A stretch of 64,000 nucleotides of DNA from an uncultured Mycoplasmatota bacterium (GTDB taxonomy: Bacteria > Bacillota_I > Bacilli_A > RF39 > UBA660), in assembly GCA_900554305.1 (NCBI GenBank), contig USGV01000001.1, positions 57,407 to 121,406 on the forward strand. Direction: 5' to 3'. A model generated the notes under the pieces. The model had not been told where the DNA came from and searched no databases. It was given only the letters and a program-made list of their open reading frames with translations. The position numbers and the translations under genes were made by a program. Below are positions 35,428 to 44,274 of the stretch, piece after piece. Each line of letters starts with the position of its first letter. The stretch's first letter is position 1.

Positions 35428-36372
35428 ATGTATAAGAAATTTTTAAAGACAATTAAGAGGTATGATACGATAGTTATAGCTAGACACATTGGTGTTGATC
35501 CTGATGCTTTGTGTAGTCAACTTGCTCTTCGTGATGCTATTAGGCTTAATTTTCCAGAGAAGAAAGTTATAGCGATTGGTACAGGAAGTCAAAAGTTTGC
35601 GCATATTGGAAAGTTAGATAAACTTGAGAAAGTAGACAATGCTTTATTAATTGTAACTGATACACCAGATAAAAAAAGAATAGATTCGGCAGTACTTTCT
35701 GATTTTTCTTATATTGTTAAGATAGATCATCATCCATTTGTAGAGGATTTTGGAGGATTAGAGATTATTAATGATCAAGCTTCTTCGGCATGTGAGATTA
35801 TTATGGAACTTTTAATGCATATGAAGTTAGCTTTAAACTCTTCTATTGCTGAGTTATTGTATATGGGACTTGTTTCTGATTCTAATCGATTTCTTTTTGA
35901 TAGTTCTACTTCGCATTTGTTTTCTTTAATTTCTTATTATTTGGATAAGTATCCTTTTGATCTTTCTAAGTGTTATCAAAAATTGTATTTAAGACCGTTA
36001 AATGAAGTTCGTTTAGAAGGCTATATTTCTTTAAATATGACTGTAACTGAGAATGGTCTTGGTTATATTCCAATTACTGATGCTATTATACAGAAATATG
36101 GAGTTGATAGCGCTAGTGCTGGTAATATGATTAATAATTTTAATTTCATTAAAGAAGTACTTGTTTGGGTTACGATGACAGAGGATGTTAAAAATGATCA
36201 AATTCGTATTTCCATTCGTTCTCGTGGACCTGTTATTAATCAAGTAGCCGAAAAGTATCATGGGGGAGGCCATAAGTTTGCTAGTGGTGTTAGGGTAAAA
36301 ACAATGGAAGAGGCTATGAAAATTATTGATGATTTGGAGCAAGTGTTGATAGAGTATCAAAGTGAGGTGTAG
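35428..36372 (+). CDS. nrnA: DHH/DHHA1 phosphoesterase (NrnA-like oligoribonuclease/pAp phosphatase)
   Basis: 314 aa from ATG 35428, which has TAGGATG 6-8 bases upstream; ATG 35419 overlaps that site. DPDALCSQ, IVTDTPDKKRID and KIDHHPF are the DHH metal-binding motifs, and GGGHKFASGVRV is the DHHA1 substrate loop. Family members degrade nano-RNAs and 3'-phosphoadenosine 5'-phosphate. The next gene (engB) starts 3 bases after the stop, so both are probably made from the ackA paralogue 2 transcript. Confidence 0.88.
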   Translation: MYKKFLKTIKRYDTIVIARHIGVDPDALCSQLALRDAIRLNFPEKKVIAIGTGSQKFAHIGKLDKLEKVDNALLIVTDTPDKKRIDSAVLSDFSYIVKIDHHPFVEDFGGLEIINDQASSACEIIMELLMHMKLALNSSIAELLYMGLVSDSNRFLFDSSTSHLFSLISYYLDKYPFDLSKCYQKLYLRPLNEVRLEGYISLNMTVTENGLGYIPITDAIIQKYGVDSASAGNMINNFNFIKEVLVWVTMTEDVKNDQIRISIRSRGPVINQVAEKYHGGGHKFASGVRVKTMEEAMKIIDDLEQVLIEYQSEV

Positions 36373-36375
36373 AAT

Positions 36376-36972
36376 ATGGTAATTAAAGATGCTAGTTTGG
36401 AAATTATTGCTACTAGACGTAGTCAGTATCCAGAAGAGGGAAAACCAGAATTTTTATTGGTTGGACGTAGTAATGTTGGTAAAAGTAGTTTTATTAATGC
36501 AATTTTATCACGTAAAAATTTAGCTTATACATCTTCTAGACCTGGGAAAACGCAGACTTTGAATTTTTATTCTGTCAATGATAGCTTTTATTTGATTGAT
36601 GTTCCTGGATATGGGTATGCTTCTGTTGATAAAAAGACGCAGTCTAAATTCGGTATGATGATTGAAGAGTATTTAGAAAAGCGAACAGTATTAAAAAGAG
36701 TCTTTTTATTAATTGATTTTCGTCATAAACCTACAGAAGATGATTTGCTTATGTATAATTTTTTAAAATATTATAATTTGCCAGTAACTGTTATCGCTAC
36801 TAAAGCGGATAAAGTTGGCGGCAGTAAAAAAGAGAAAAATTTAAAGGATATTTTAGATACCTTGGATTTAGTAGTTGGAGATGATTTGGTCGTTTTCTCT
36901 AGTGTTACTAAATTGGGTGTAAAAGAAGTGGTTAAGAAAATTGAAAGTCTAATTAACGGTGATGTTATTTAG
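36376..36972 (+). CDS. engB: Ribosome biogenesis GTPase EngB/YsxC
   Basis: 198 aa. GRSNVGKSSFINAIL is G1, DVPGYGYASV is G3 and ATKADKVGG is G4; length and the RPGKTQTLNFY switch I region are typical of EngB (YihA/YsxC), needed for 50S subunit assembly. It lies 3 bases after the DHH gene. Confidence 0.95.
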   Translation: MVIKDASLEIIATRRSQYPEEGKPEFLLVGRSNVGKSSFINAILSRKNLAYTSSRPGKTQTLNFYSVNDSFYLIDVPGYGYASVDKKTQSKFGMMIEEYLEKRTVLKRVFLLIDFRHKPTEDDLLMYNFLKYYNLPVTVIATKADKVGGSKKEKNLKDILDTLDLVVGDDLVVFSSVTKLGVKEVVKKIESLINGDVI

Positions 36973-37004
36973 ACTTTTTTCATATATTACATTAGGTGAG
37001 ATGT

Positions 37005-37451
37005 ATGAGAATTGAGAAATTAGGAGAACAAAGATTTTCTATTTTTGTTAATTCTGCGTATTTATCTAATGTAAATCCTGATAGAGATAAAATTATCGAA
37101 TTAGTTAAGTCTTTACTGGTGAGGCTTCGATATCGATTACTTCTTCATGGTTTTTATAAAGTAAAAGTTTATTTTCATTCTAGAGTTGGAATTTTTTTAG
37201 AATTAATTCAATTGGAGAGTTCTGATTATCATTCTACTTTGGATTTTAGGACTCTTGTGTATTTGGATGAGAAAATTTATTTTAGAACAAGAGATTATTT
37301 TTTATTGCCTGATGTTGATATATATTATGCAAATGGGTATTATTATTGTAATGTGGATGATATTCCCAATATTGAAAATATAATAGAGTTCGGTGATTTT
37401 ATCTATGGTAAAGATTTATATACTATTATGTTTCAATGGAGGAAGTGTTAG
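37005..37451 (+). CDS. Hypothetical protein, 148 aa
   Basis: ATG 37005 with AGGTGAG just upstream; a GTG at 36996 lies in that site. The protein is a compact alpha/beta candidate (MRIEKLGEQRFSIFVNSAYL, YRLLLHGFYKVKVYFHSRVG, FRTRDYFLLPDVDIYY) with many Tyr and Phe and no membrane segment. The N-terminus loosely recalls MecA, but the acidic linker and C-terminal domain of MecA are missing. I do not recognise the family. It follows engB by 32 bases. Confidence 0.6.
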   Translation: MRIEKLGEQRFSIFVNSAYLSNVNPDRDKIIELVKSLLVRLRYRLLLHGFYKVKVYFHSRVGIFLELIQLESSDYHSTLDFRTLVYLDEKIYFRTRDYFLLPDVDIYYANGYYYCNVDDIPNIENIIEFGDFIYGKDLYTIMFQWRKC

Positions 37452-37454
37452 TTT

Positions 37455-37482
37455 TTGACTTTTTTTTAATTGTTGCTATAAT
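37455..37482 (+). promoter_or_regulatory. Sigma-A promoter of the 37500 gene
   Basis: TTGACT (37455-37460), 16-base spacer, TATAAT (37477-37482). It rules out translation from GTG 37485. Confidence 0.8.
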
Positions 37483-37499
37483 ATGTGTTGGTGAATTTT

Positions 37500-38189
37500 A
37501 TGATGAAAAAAAAGTATATATTCATAGGCTTGTTTGCTTTTTTTCTTCTTTTTATAATTTTTAGCTATTTGGTAATTATAAACAGAAGAGTTCAAGAAGA
37601 TAGATTGTTAAATGATATAGAAAAGTTTGCTAAGCAAGATATTTTTAATGATATGGCGTTTTCTTCTTCTACGGTTTCTTTTAAATATAAGGAAGTAGAA
37701 GAGGTTATAGAAGATTATATTAATGATTTTTATAAACAGTATCAAAAAGTTATGAGTTATGCAGGTGACCAGAGACTTACAACGTTACTTTCTGTTACTA
37801 ATTATTTAGCGGATGGTAAAGAGTTTAATAGTAGCTTAGAGTATGTGGAAGAAGTTCGAGCTCGTTTTCAAAAAGATATAGATAAGCTTTTTCAGTTTTG
37901 TACTAAGGAAGGACTGGTACGGTTTTCTAAAGATACTTCCTTATCTGATTACTATCAAGATGTGTTTGTGTCAAGTGTTTTAGATTCATCATTATTTATC
38001 AAACTTAAGAATTACAAAGTGTCATTTTTAGAGAGTGAAAATCAAATGAATAAAATTTTTAATACTGTTACTCGTACACTTGGTTTTTTAAAAACTAATG
38101 CTAATAATTGGAAAATAGAGAATAATGAGATTCAATTTTCTACAGAGGACTTGGTAAATCAATATAATTCTTTTGTTGCTGATATCTAA
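37500..38189 (+). CDS. Single-pass membrane protein, unknown, 229 aa
   Basis: ATG 37500 behind GGTGAA, 18 bases after the -10 box. Residues 6-27 form a membrane anchor; the rest is a mostly helical exported or periplasm-facing domain of about 200 residues with no recognised motif (VEEVIEDYINDFYKQYQKVM, TLGFLKTNANNWKIENNEI). It has a strong promoter and a strong terminator of its own. The last 60 residues (FLESENQMNKIFNTVTRTLG) loosely recall viral or spore-type helical domains, but nothing firm can be said. Confidence 0.62.
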   Translation: MMKKKYIFIGLFAFFLLFIIFSYLVIINRRVQEDRLLNDIEKFAKQDIFNDMAFSSSTVSFKYKEVEEVIEDYINDFYKQYQKVMSYAGDQRLTTLLSVTNYLADGKEFNSSLEYVEEVRARFQKDIDKLFQFCTKEGLVRFSKDTSLSDYYQDVFVSSVLDSSLFIKLKNYKVSFLESENQMNKIFNTVTRTLGFLKTNANNWKIENNEIQFSTEDLVNQYNSFVADI

Positions 38190-38190
38190 T

Positions 38191-38231
38191 AATATAAAAC
38201 AATCCACAATTTTTGTGGATTGTTTTATATT
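38191..38231. terminator. Strong bidirectional terminator
   Basis: A 19-base inverted repeat (AATATAAAACAATCCACAA and its complement) lies between the convergent 37500 gene and spoIVA and serves both strands. Confidence 0.9.
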
Positions 38232-39700
38232 ACAATAGCGATCATATTATTTGAACCTTTATTTACTACTTTTGTTAAAGTTGCTTGAAGCTTTAATCTG
38301 ATATTATCTGGCATCATATTTATTTTTGCTTGGATTCCTTCTTGAACAATGGAATCTAAGCTGCGACCAAATATTTCACTTTTCCAAATCTCGTTTGGAC
38401 TTTTATCTTTGTCTTTAGTTAAATAGTCAATTAATTCTTTACTTTGCACTTCGCTTCCTATAATTGGTTCAAAGGTTGATTCCACATCGACACGTATCAT
38501 ATGAATTGACGGAGCGACGGCTTTTAATTTGATACCATATCGTGGACCTTGTTTAATAATTTCCGGCTTATCTAATTTCATGTCTTCTATGGATGGGGTT
38601 GCTACACCATATCCAGTTTGTTTTACCATTTTTAATGCATATTTAATTTGATCATATTCTTTTTTTGCAGTGTTATATTCTTGAAATAACGCTAGTAAGT
38701 CTGCTTTACTTTTTACATCGATTTTTATAATTTCTGTTAGTGTTTGGTTATATAAATCAGCTGGAGCAGTTAGTGTAATGGTGATTATTCCGGTAGATGG
38801 GTCTACTTCTGAAAGATAAGCTTTTTCGATCATTTCATTGTTTAAGAAGTGATCTGTAATATGTTCTATATCTTTTAGTTTGTCTATTTCTACCACGCTT
38901 TCTTTAATTGCATTTATATAACTTTGTTTTACAGGGTGATCTGGGTTTAAAATGGTAATCCATTCAGGCATGTTAACTTTTACCTCTAATACAGGGAATT
39001 CATATAATGCTTCTCTTAAAATATCGTACATATCTTTTTCGTTCATTGCTTCAATACTGATAGGAAGTACTGGAACTTGATGCTCTTCTTTTAGTGATTC
39101 TGCTAATCTTTGTGTTTCTGGTAGGGTTGGGTGAGTAGAATTTAATATTACGATAAATGGCTTGCCAATATTTTTTAGTTCCTCAATGACTCTCGTTTCT
39201 GCTTCTAAGTAGTCACTTCGTTCAAAATCTCCAATGGACCCATCTGTTGTTACAACAATCCCGATAGTAGAATGGTCTTTAATTACTTTTTCGGTTCCTA
39301 TTTCTGCTGCCTCTACGAATGGAATTTCTTCTGTATACCAAGGAGTTTTTACCATTCTCGGCCCGTTTTCGTCTGTCGCTCCTTGGGCTTTGTCAATCAT
39401 ATATCCTACGCAGTCTATTAATCTAATGTTGCAAGTGAAATCATCTATTTTTATTTTTGCAGTGTTATTTGGTACGAATTTTGGTTCTGTTGTCATGATG
39501 GTTTTCCCGGCGGCACTTTGCGGTATTTCATCTAATGCTCTTTTTCTCTCATATTCATCTTCAATATTTGGAACGATTAATGTTTCCACCATCCTTTTAA
39601 TAAAAGTAGATTTTCCAGTTCTTACGGCTCCAACGACACCTAAATAAATATCTCCGCCACTTCTTTTAGCAATATTTTTAATAATTTCATGTTTATCCAT
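38225..39700 (-). CDS. spoIVA: Stage IV sporulation protein A (spore coat ATPase)
   Basis: 491 aa. ATG 39700 (MDKHEIIKNIAKRSGGDIYLG) is preferred over ATG 39706 because AAGGAGA then has proper spacing. GAVRTGKSTFIKR is the Walker A loop, followed by PQSAAGKTIMTTEPKFVP and LIDCVGYMI. The C-terminus ends KGSNNMIAIVI, the part that anchors SpoIVA to SpoVM on the forespore. SpoIVA hydrolyses ATP to polymerise into the coat basement layer and is nearly universal in endospore formers. The gene stands alone on the minus strand. Confidence 0.98.
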   Translation of the reverse strand: MDKHEIIKNIAKRSGGDIYLGVVGAVRTGKSTFIKRMVETLIVPNIEDEYERKRALDEIPQSAAGKTIMTTEPKFVPNNTAKIKIDDFTCNIRLIDCVGYMIDKAQGATDENGPRMVKTPWYTEEIPFVEAAEIGTEKVIKDHSTIGIVVTTDGSIGDFERSDYLEAETRVIEELKNIGKPFIVILNSTHPTLPETQRLAESLKEEHQVPVLPISIEAMNEKDMYDILREALYEFPVLEVKVNMPEWITILNPDHPVKQSYINAIKESVVEIDKLKDIEHITDHFLNNEMIEKAYLSEVDPSTGIITITLTAPADLYNQTLTEIIKIDVKSKADLLALFQEYNTAKKEYDQIKYALKMVKQTGYGVATPSIEDMKLDKPEIIKQGPRYGIKLKAVAPSIHMIRVDVESTFEPIIGSEVQSKELIDYLTKDKDKSPNEIWKSEIFGRSLDSIVQEGIQAKINMMPDNIRLKLQATLTKVVNKGSNNMIAIVI

Positions 39701-39742
39701 ACACATTCTCCTTATACAGTTAACTTTATGATTATAATTAAA

Positions 39743-39772
39743 AAAAAAGAACGAATTTATATCGTCTCTTTT
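39743..39772 (-). terminator. Terminator of the zinc-ribbon membrane gene
   Basis: On the minus strand AAGAGACGA pairs with TCGTTCTT with one bulged base, followed by nine T residues. Confidence 0.65.
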
Positions 39773-40871
39773 AATTTTTGTATGTTAAACTATTGATTAT
39801 TTTATCAAATTCACTTTGACAAGTAGTTATATCTTCATTATCACATTTTGTCTCAATTCTGTAGAAGTCATTATTCTTTTCTAATACATAAGTTGTTTGG
39901 GTGTAATATTCTTTTTTTACGGTTATTGTAGTCCAGTTGTTGTTGTTGATTACAAGGGTTGTGATAGGACTTACGTCATCATTTATGTTTGTACTAATCA
40001 TACTATTTAAATAATCAGTTTCATCTTCATAATAATCAGCATCGAAAGTTATTCTGATATAAACATCACAATAGTTATTATGAAATCCTTGATAGGAATG
40101 ATAGTCATCTTTACTTTTGTAATCTAACATAAAACCTTCTGGAATTGTATATGATAAATTGTTTTCATTATAAGTTGTATCTTGTTTTAGGGGTTTAGAC
40201 TCTTCTATTATATTGGATATATTATCTGTTGCTATATTGATACCAGCAACTATTAGTGCAAATATCAGAATAATTATTATAATTGGTACCATAATATTGG
40301 GGCCACCACTTTTTTTGCATTCTTTTATAATTGTTTCATGGTCTAATCCTGTTAATCTTCTTTTTATTATTTCTACTTTCTTTAGGGCATGAGCGAAATA
40401 TATATTTCTAAATAAGATAGCCATTATTATCATTGCTATAAAGTATAGTTCAAAAAAGATAATAGCTACTATTGATAGTAGTACCCATATGAACCCTACC
40501 ATATATAATTTTCGATAGAACATATAAATTGGTCCGAAGAAAAAAGTAGGGAATGAAAAACTAGATTTTTTTATTTTTTCATAATTATTACCAACATAGG
40601 CTTTTAAGTACTCTTCATTTTGTGGAGAGATTGTTGATTTTTTATTTTTTAGTATATTTTGTAATTGTTGATCGTTTTTTGCATAACTATATTTTTGACT
40701 ATACTCAAATTGTTCTTCATGACTTGGTTCTAAGTTTATTGTAGGCTCTTTGTGATCGGTCTCTTTTGGTTTGTAATCATAACGAGATAATTCTTCTTTA
40801 ATATTAGCACCACAGTGAGGACAATATTCAACTTTGTCGTCTACTTTGGTTCCACATCGTAAACAGTACAT
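39771..40871 (-). CDS. Zinc-ribbon plus DUF2628-type membrane protein
   Basis: 366 aa from ATG 40871 behind GAGGTG. The N-terminus MYCLRCGTKVDDKVEYCPHCGA is a four-Cys zinc ribbon. After a linker, FSFPTFFFGPIYMFYRKLY and a hydrophobic hairpin match the DUF2628 membrane module. A further membrane segment lies at about residues 190-212. The C-terminal 150 residues (YTIPEGFMLDYKSKDDYHSY, STNINDDVSPITTLVINNNN) form an exported beta-rich domain. This layout occurs widely in gut Firmicutes; its function is not known. Confidence 0.75.
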   Translation of the reverse strand: MYCLRCGTKVDDKVEYCPHCGANIKEELSRYDYKPKETDHKEPTINLEPSHEEQFEYSQKYSYAKNDQQLQNILKNKKSTISPQNEEYLKAYVGNNYEKIKKSSFSFPTFFFGPIYMFYRKLYMVGFIWVLLSIVAIIFFELYFIAMIIMAILFRNIYFAHALKKVEIIKRRLTGLDHETIIKECKKSGGPNIMVPIIIIILIFALIVAGINIATDNISNIIEESKPLKQDTTYNENNLSYTIPEGFMLDYKSKDDYHSYQGFHNNYCDVYIRITFDADYYEDETDYLNSMISTNINDDVSPITTLVINNNNWTTITVKKEYYTQTTYVLEKNNDFYRIETKCDNEDITTCQSEFDKIINSLTYKN

Positions 40872-40936
40872 TTTTTCACCTCTTATTTTTTTCATTGTAT
40901 CATATTTTAGATATAAGAAAAATACCTTGACGGTAT

Positions 40937-41176
40937 TTAAAACATTTTATCTATATTTTGTGGAACATTATCTTTTAGAATGTTGTTTATAATTTTATCT
41001 TCTTTTTCTTTTGATACTTCTTTTCCTGTCATTTTACTAATTTCTTGTATTACTTCTCTTAAAGTGTTTTCATCTTTCATATTAGTATTTTGTATTTTTT
41101 TTGCTAAAGATAAAATTGTATTCTTGTCTACATTTGTTTTGTTTTCGACACGTTTAAAGAAATTATCACCAAACAT
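40937..41176 (-). CDS. spoVIF: Stage VI sporulation protein F (SpoVIF)
   Basis: 79 aa, ATG 41176 behind AGGAGG. MFGDNFFKRVENKTNV, then TILSLAKKIQ, DENTLREVIQEISKMTGKEV and EKEDKIINNILKDNVP match the short helical SpoVIF family. In Bacillus subtilis the protein works late in the mother cell and is needed for GerE-dependent coat assembly. A sequence resembling a sigma-E/K -10 box lies just upstream. No membrane segment. Confidence 0.85.
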   Translation of the reverse strand: MFGDNFFKRVENKTNVDKNTILSLAKKIQNTNMKDENTLREVIQEISKMTGKEVSKEKEDKIINNILKDNVPQNIDKMF

Positions 41177-41191
41177 AGTAACCTCCTATGT

Positions 41192-41200
41192 TAGTATATG
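41192..41200 (-). promoter_or_regulatory. Candidate mother-cell sigma (E/K) -10 element for spoVIF
   Basis: CATATACTA on the minus strand fits CATANNNTA and lies 16 bases before the ATG. The -35 is unconvincing. Confidence 0.3.
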
Positions 41201-41212
41201 TTTCTTTTTATA

Positions 41213-41524
41213 TTATTGACTTCTTTTTTTTCCTAATTCTTCACATCTTCTATTAAACTCGTCTAATGATATAGATCCTTGTTCTAGGCGTTCATGTAGT
41301 AAAGCTAAGGTTTTATCGGCCATATCGTTTTTATTTATGGGATTAATATGTTGTTGTGTTTTTATATCATTTGTAAATACGTTTTTTTGATTTATATTTT
41401 GGTTTATATTTTGTTGGAACTCATGATTCTTGTTTACAAATTGATTATTCTCAAAATGATTTCCTAATGGTTTTGTAAAACTAGATTGGTTATTTTTATT
41501 ATTAAAATTATTTCCCAATAACAT
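41213..41524 (-). CDS. Asn-rich protein with SHOCT-like C-terminus
   Basis: 103 aa from ATG 41524, one base after the der stop (TAATATG), with GGAG 8 bases upstream inside the der end; a longer frame to 41539 overlaps that site. Residues 1-65 are low complexity, rich in Asn, Gln and Phe. Residues 70-100, TLALLHERLEQGSISLDEFN, resemble the SHOCT motif, a short helical hairpin usually found at protein termini. Function unknown; co-transcribed with der and possibly feeding into spoVIF. Confidence 0.6.
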   Translation of the reverse strand: MLLGNNFNNKNNQSSFTKPLGNHFENNQFVNKNHEFQQNINQNINQKNVFTNDIKTQQHINPINKNDMADKTLALLHERLEQGSISLDEFNRRCEELGKKRSQ

Positions 41525-41525
41525 A

Positions 41526-42830
41526 TTATTCTTCTCCATTTCTATTTTTGAATTGAAGGATAATTGGAGTTCCTTCTAACTCAAAGTTTTCTCTTAATTT
41601 ATTTTCTAAGTACCTTTCGTATGAAAAATGAACTAAACCTTTATTATTTACTCTTAAAGTAAATTTTGGTGGTTTTGTTCCGGTTTGACTTGTGAAATAA
41701 ATTTTTAATCGTTTACCTTTATATGAAGGTGGTAAATTTAATTGATAGGCATCTAGAATGATATTATTTAAAAGGCTTGTTGAAATTTCACGTTTTATAT
41801 TTTCTCCTACTTTGATAATTTCAGGCATTAAAGTATGGATTCTTTTTTTGGTTAATGCGGATAAGTAAACAATAGGAGCATAAGTTGCGAATTGGAATTC
41901 GGCACGCATTTCTTTTTCAAATTCTGGTATCGTTTTATCTTTTACAGTATCCCATTTATTAACTACAAAGATTAATCCTTTTCCACGTTCTATAGCGTAT
42001 CCTGCAATATGTTTATCATGTTCTTTTATTCCTTCTTCTGCGTTGATTACTACTAGACATATATCGCTTCTATCAATTGCTTTTAAAGAACGAAATAGGC
42101 TATATTTTTCAATGGCTTCAAAGACACGTCCTTTTTTTCTCATACCGGCAGTATCAATTAGTATATATTCCTCATTATGGTATTTTAATACTGAGTCAAT
42201 GGAGTCTCGCGTTGTTCCCGCTACGTCAGATACGACGACACGTTCCTCGTTTAGTAGGGCATTCATTAGACTGCTTTTTCCTACATTTGGTCGACCAATA
42301 ATAGAAAATTTTAGTCTTGTATCTTCTATTTCTTCTTTTTCTGTAAAGTCTTTTGTAATTTCGTCCATTAATTCAATATATCCAGTGTTGTGGATACTAC
42401 TAATTGGAATATAAGTATCAAATCCTAGCTCATAAAAATCATAGATATGATTCATTGATTCTTTATTATCCACTTTGTTGATTGCTACAATCACTTTTTT
42501 ATTACTTTTTCTAAGTAAGTCTCTTACTATTAAATCGTTACTAGTTAATCCTTCTTTTCCATCAACAATAAATACGACGATATCAGCATCTTTAATTGCA
42601 ATTTCTGCTTGCATTTTTATTTCGTCGTTAAATTTCATTTTGCTAGCATCAATTCCACCTGTATCTATTAAATAAAATTTTTTATTATTATATGTTGTTT
42701 CTTGATAAATTCTATCTCTGGTTACTCCTGGAAGATCTTCTATAATAGCAATTTTTTTTCCTACAATTTTGTTAAATAAAGTTGATTTACCAACATTCGG
42801 TCTACCAACTAGAGCTACGGTAGGTATCAT
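41526..42830 (-). CDS. der: Ribosome biogenesis GTPase Der (EngA), double GTPase
   Basis: 434 aa from ATG 42830 behind GGAGGGG; an upstream start to 42845 overlaps that site. Two Era-like GTPase domains in tandem: GRPNVGKSTLFNKIV, DTGGID, NKVDN in the first and GRPNVGKSSLMNALL, DTAGMRKKG, NKWD in the second, then a KH-like C-terminal domain (LPPSYKGKRLKIYFTSQTG). Der acts in 50S subunit maturation. Length matches the family. Confidence 0.97.
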   Translation of the reverse strand: MIPTVALVGRPNVGKSTLFNKIVGKKIAIIEDLPGVTRDRIYQETTYNNKKFYLIDTGGIDASKMKFNDEIKMQAEIAIKDADIVVFIVDGKEGLTSNDLIVRDLLRKSNKKVIVAINKVDNKESMNHIYDFYELGFDTYIPISSIHNTGYIELMDEITKDFTEKEEIEDTRLKFSIIGRPNVGKSSLMNALLNEERVVVSDVAGTTRDSIDSVLKYHNEEYILIDTAGMRKKGRVFEAIEKYSLFRSLKAIDRSDICLVVINAEEGIKEHDKHIAGYAIERGKGLIFVVNKWDTVKDKTIPEFEKEMRAEFQFATYAPIVYLSALTKKRIHTLMPEIIKVGENIKREISTSLLNNIILDAYQLNLPPSYKGKRLKIYFTSQTGTKPPKFTLRVNNKGLVHFSYERYLENKLRENFELEGTPIILQFKNRNGEE

Positions 42831-42951
42831 TTGTATCCCCTCCAATTCACTGGTATTATATCATATGATTGTCAAATTTTAAAGAAAAATTCATATCTGT
42901 CCTAAAAACTTTATTTAAGTATGTTATAATATTAAAGTAAGGAGGATGGAT

Positions 42952-43836
42952 ATGGAAATAGAAAAACAAAAGACTCAAGTTGAGTGGTATGATAATCCTA
43001 ATATTATTACTGATTTGATTATTATTTTTATTGCTATTATTATTATTTTAAGTCAATCTTTTGCTATTAATAATAATCTTAGTACAGGAGAGATTTTAAG
43101 AAGTATCATTAATCATAATAGTCTTTATTTAATTATGTTGGTATACTTTGTAGCATTAAAGACTAAAATTGGGAAAAGATATTTTGATTTTTTAAATGTA
43201 TTTTTAATTTTATTATATTTTATTAATGCTATTACATCTATTTTAACTATATTTCAATCTTTTTCTTTAGAGACTTTAGTTGGTTGTGTTTTGCATTTGG
43301 TGTTATTTGTTTACTTGTTTCATACAATGTTTCGTAGAACTAGGGTATGGAAAGAATTTCATTTAGATAAGTCGCCATTTAATGAAATTAAGAATGATGC
43401 TTATTTTTCCACTGTTTTTATTTTAACTGTTTTGTTATGTGCCGTTGATCTAATTGCAACAACAACACTTGATGGTACAATTCTTACTTGTTTAGATACA
43501 GTATTTTTGTTGCTTTTTGATAGGTATATTTTCTTGTATGGTTGTTTTTTAGATAATAAAGAAAAGAAAATCAATCCTACTACTAGTCTAGAAGAAGTGA
43601 AAGAAGTTGTTATGAATGCAAAAGAGAAAATTGAAGAAGTTGTAGATAACGTTAGTGATTCTGCTTCTGATTTGGTTGAGGAAATTCAAGATAAAATAGA
43701 AGATACATTTGATGTAAAAGATGATGTGAATAATAAAGAGAAGAGTAAAAAACAGACTAAGAAAGAGACAAAAAAGACTTCTAAAAGTACTAGTAAAAAG
43801 TCTACAAAGAAAAATAATCGTAAGGAGGATAAGTAA
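42952..43836 (+). CDS. Four-TM membrane protein with Lys-rich tail
   Basis: 294 aa. ATG 42952 is placed 6 bases after GGAGG; ATG 42946 overlaps it. TATAAT at 42925-42930 supplies a -10 box. About five hydrophobic segments between residues 20 and 205 are followed by a charged amphipathic helix (EEVKEVVMNAKEKIEEVVD) and a low-complexity tail of Lys, Ser and Thr. The tail may bind nucleic acid or acidic membrane surfaces. No known family. The next gene follows after 2 bases. Confidence 0.68.
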   Translation: MEIEKQKTQVEWYDNPNIITDLIIIFIAIIIILSQSFAINNNLSTGEILRSIINHNSLYLIMLVYFVALKTKIGKRYFDFLNVFLILLYFINAITSILTIFQSFSLETLVGCVLHLVLFVYLFHTMFRRTRVWKEFHLDKSPFNEIKNDAYFSTVFILTVLLCAVDLIATTTLDGTILTCLDTVFLLLFDRYIFLYGCFLDNKEKKINPTTSLEEVKEVVMNAKEKIEEVVDNVSDSASDLVEEIQDKIEDTFDVKDDVNNKEKSKKQTKKETKKTSKSTSKKSTKKNNRKEDK

Positions 43837-43838
43837 AG

Positions 43839-44177
43839 ATGAATATGTTTGAAGAAATAGAAAAAGAAAAAGAAGATCTTCCTAAGCTTAAAACTATTAC
43901 TAAAGAAGTATCTCATTATCAATTTAATGGTTATCAAAAGTTTGCTATTGTAGTATTTTTAGTATGCTTTTGCTTTGGTATTATTTTAGGTAATTTATTT
44001 CCTGCTTGTGGTTCTAGTTCTAATTTTTATGGTAGATGTACTACTACAGAATTTAATTTTTCTTTGATGTTGTTTTTTTGGTTTATATCCTTTTTAGTTT
44101 GTCTTTTCTTTTTTGCTATTGGTCATATTATTTCATTACTTACTTCTATTGAAGAAGCCTTGCGTAAAAGTGCGTAA
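43839..44177 (+). CDS. Small two-TM membrane protein, 112 aa
   Basis: ATG 43839 behind AAGGAGG. Two membrane segments (about residues 35-55 and 75-100) flank an outside loop with Cys residues (PACGSSSNFYGRCTTTEF), which might form a disulfide. The N-terminus is charged and helical. It forms an operon with the preceding membrane protein. No family recognised. Confidence 0.65.
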   Translation: MNMFEEIEKEKEDLPKLKTITKEVSHYQFNGYQKFAIVVFLVCFCFGIILGNLFPACGSSSNFYGRCTTTEFNFSLMLFFWFISFLVCLFFFAIGHIISLLTSIEEALRKSA

Positions 44178-44193
44178 AATTTGTTGATATTTC

Positions 44194-44222
44194 TTGCAAT
44201 TTAGATAGAAACATGGTAAATT
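44194..44222 (+). promoter_or_regulatory. Promoter of the HU gene
   Basis: TTGCAA (44194-44199), 17-base spacer, TAAATT (44217-44222). Confidence 0.55.
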
Positions 44223-44274
44223 CAATATGTAAGCATAAAGTGCTTAATTAATATTGTTAGGGAGGTATATATTA

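Noticed and set aside
37001..37120. MecA homology for the 37005 gene
   Set aside because: Only the first few residues recall MecA; the acidic linker and C-terminal domain are absent.
39234..39647. Plus-strand frame opposite spoIVA
   Set aside because: Shadow of a clearly assigned gene; composition is that of reverse-complement coding.
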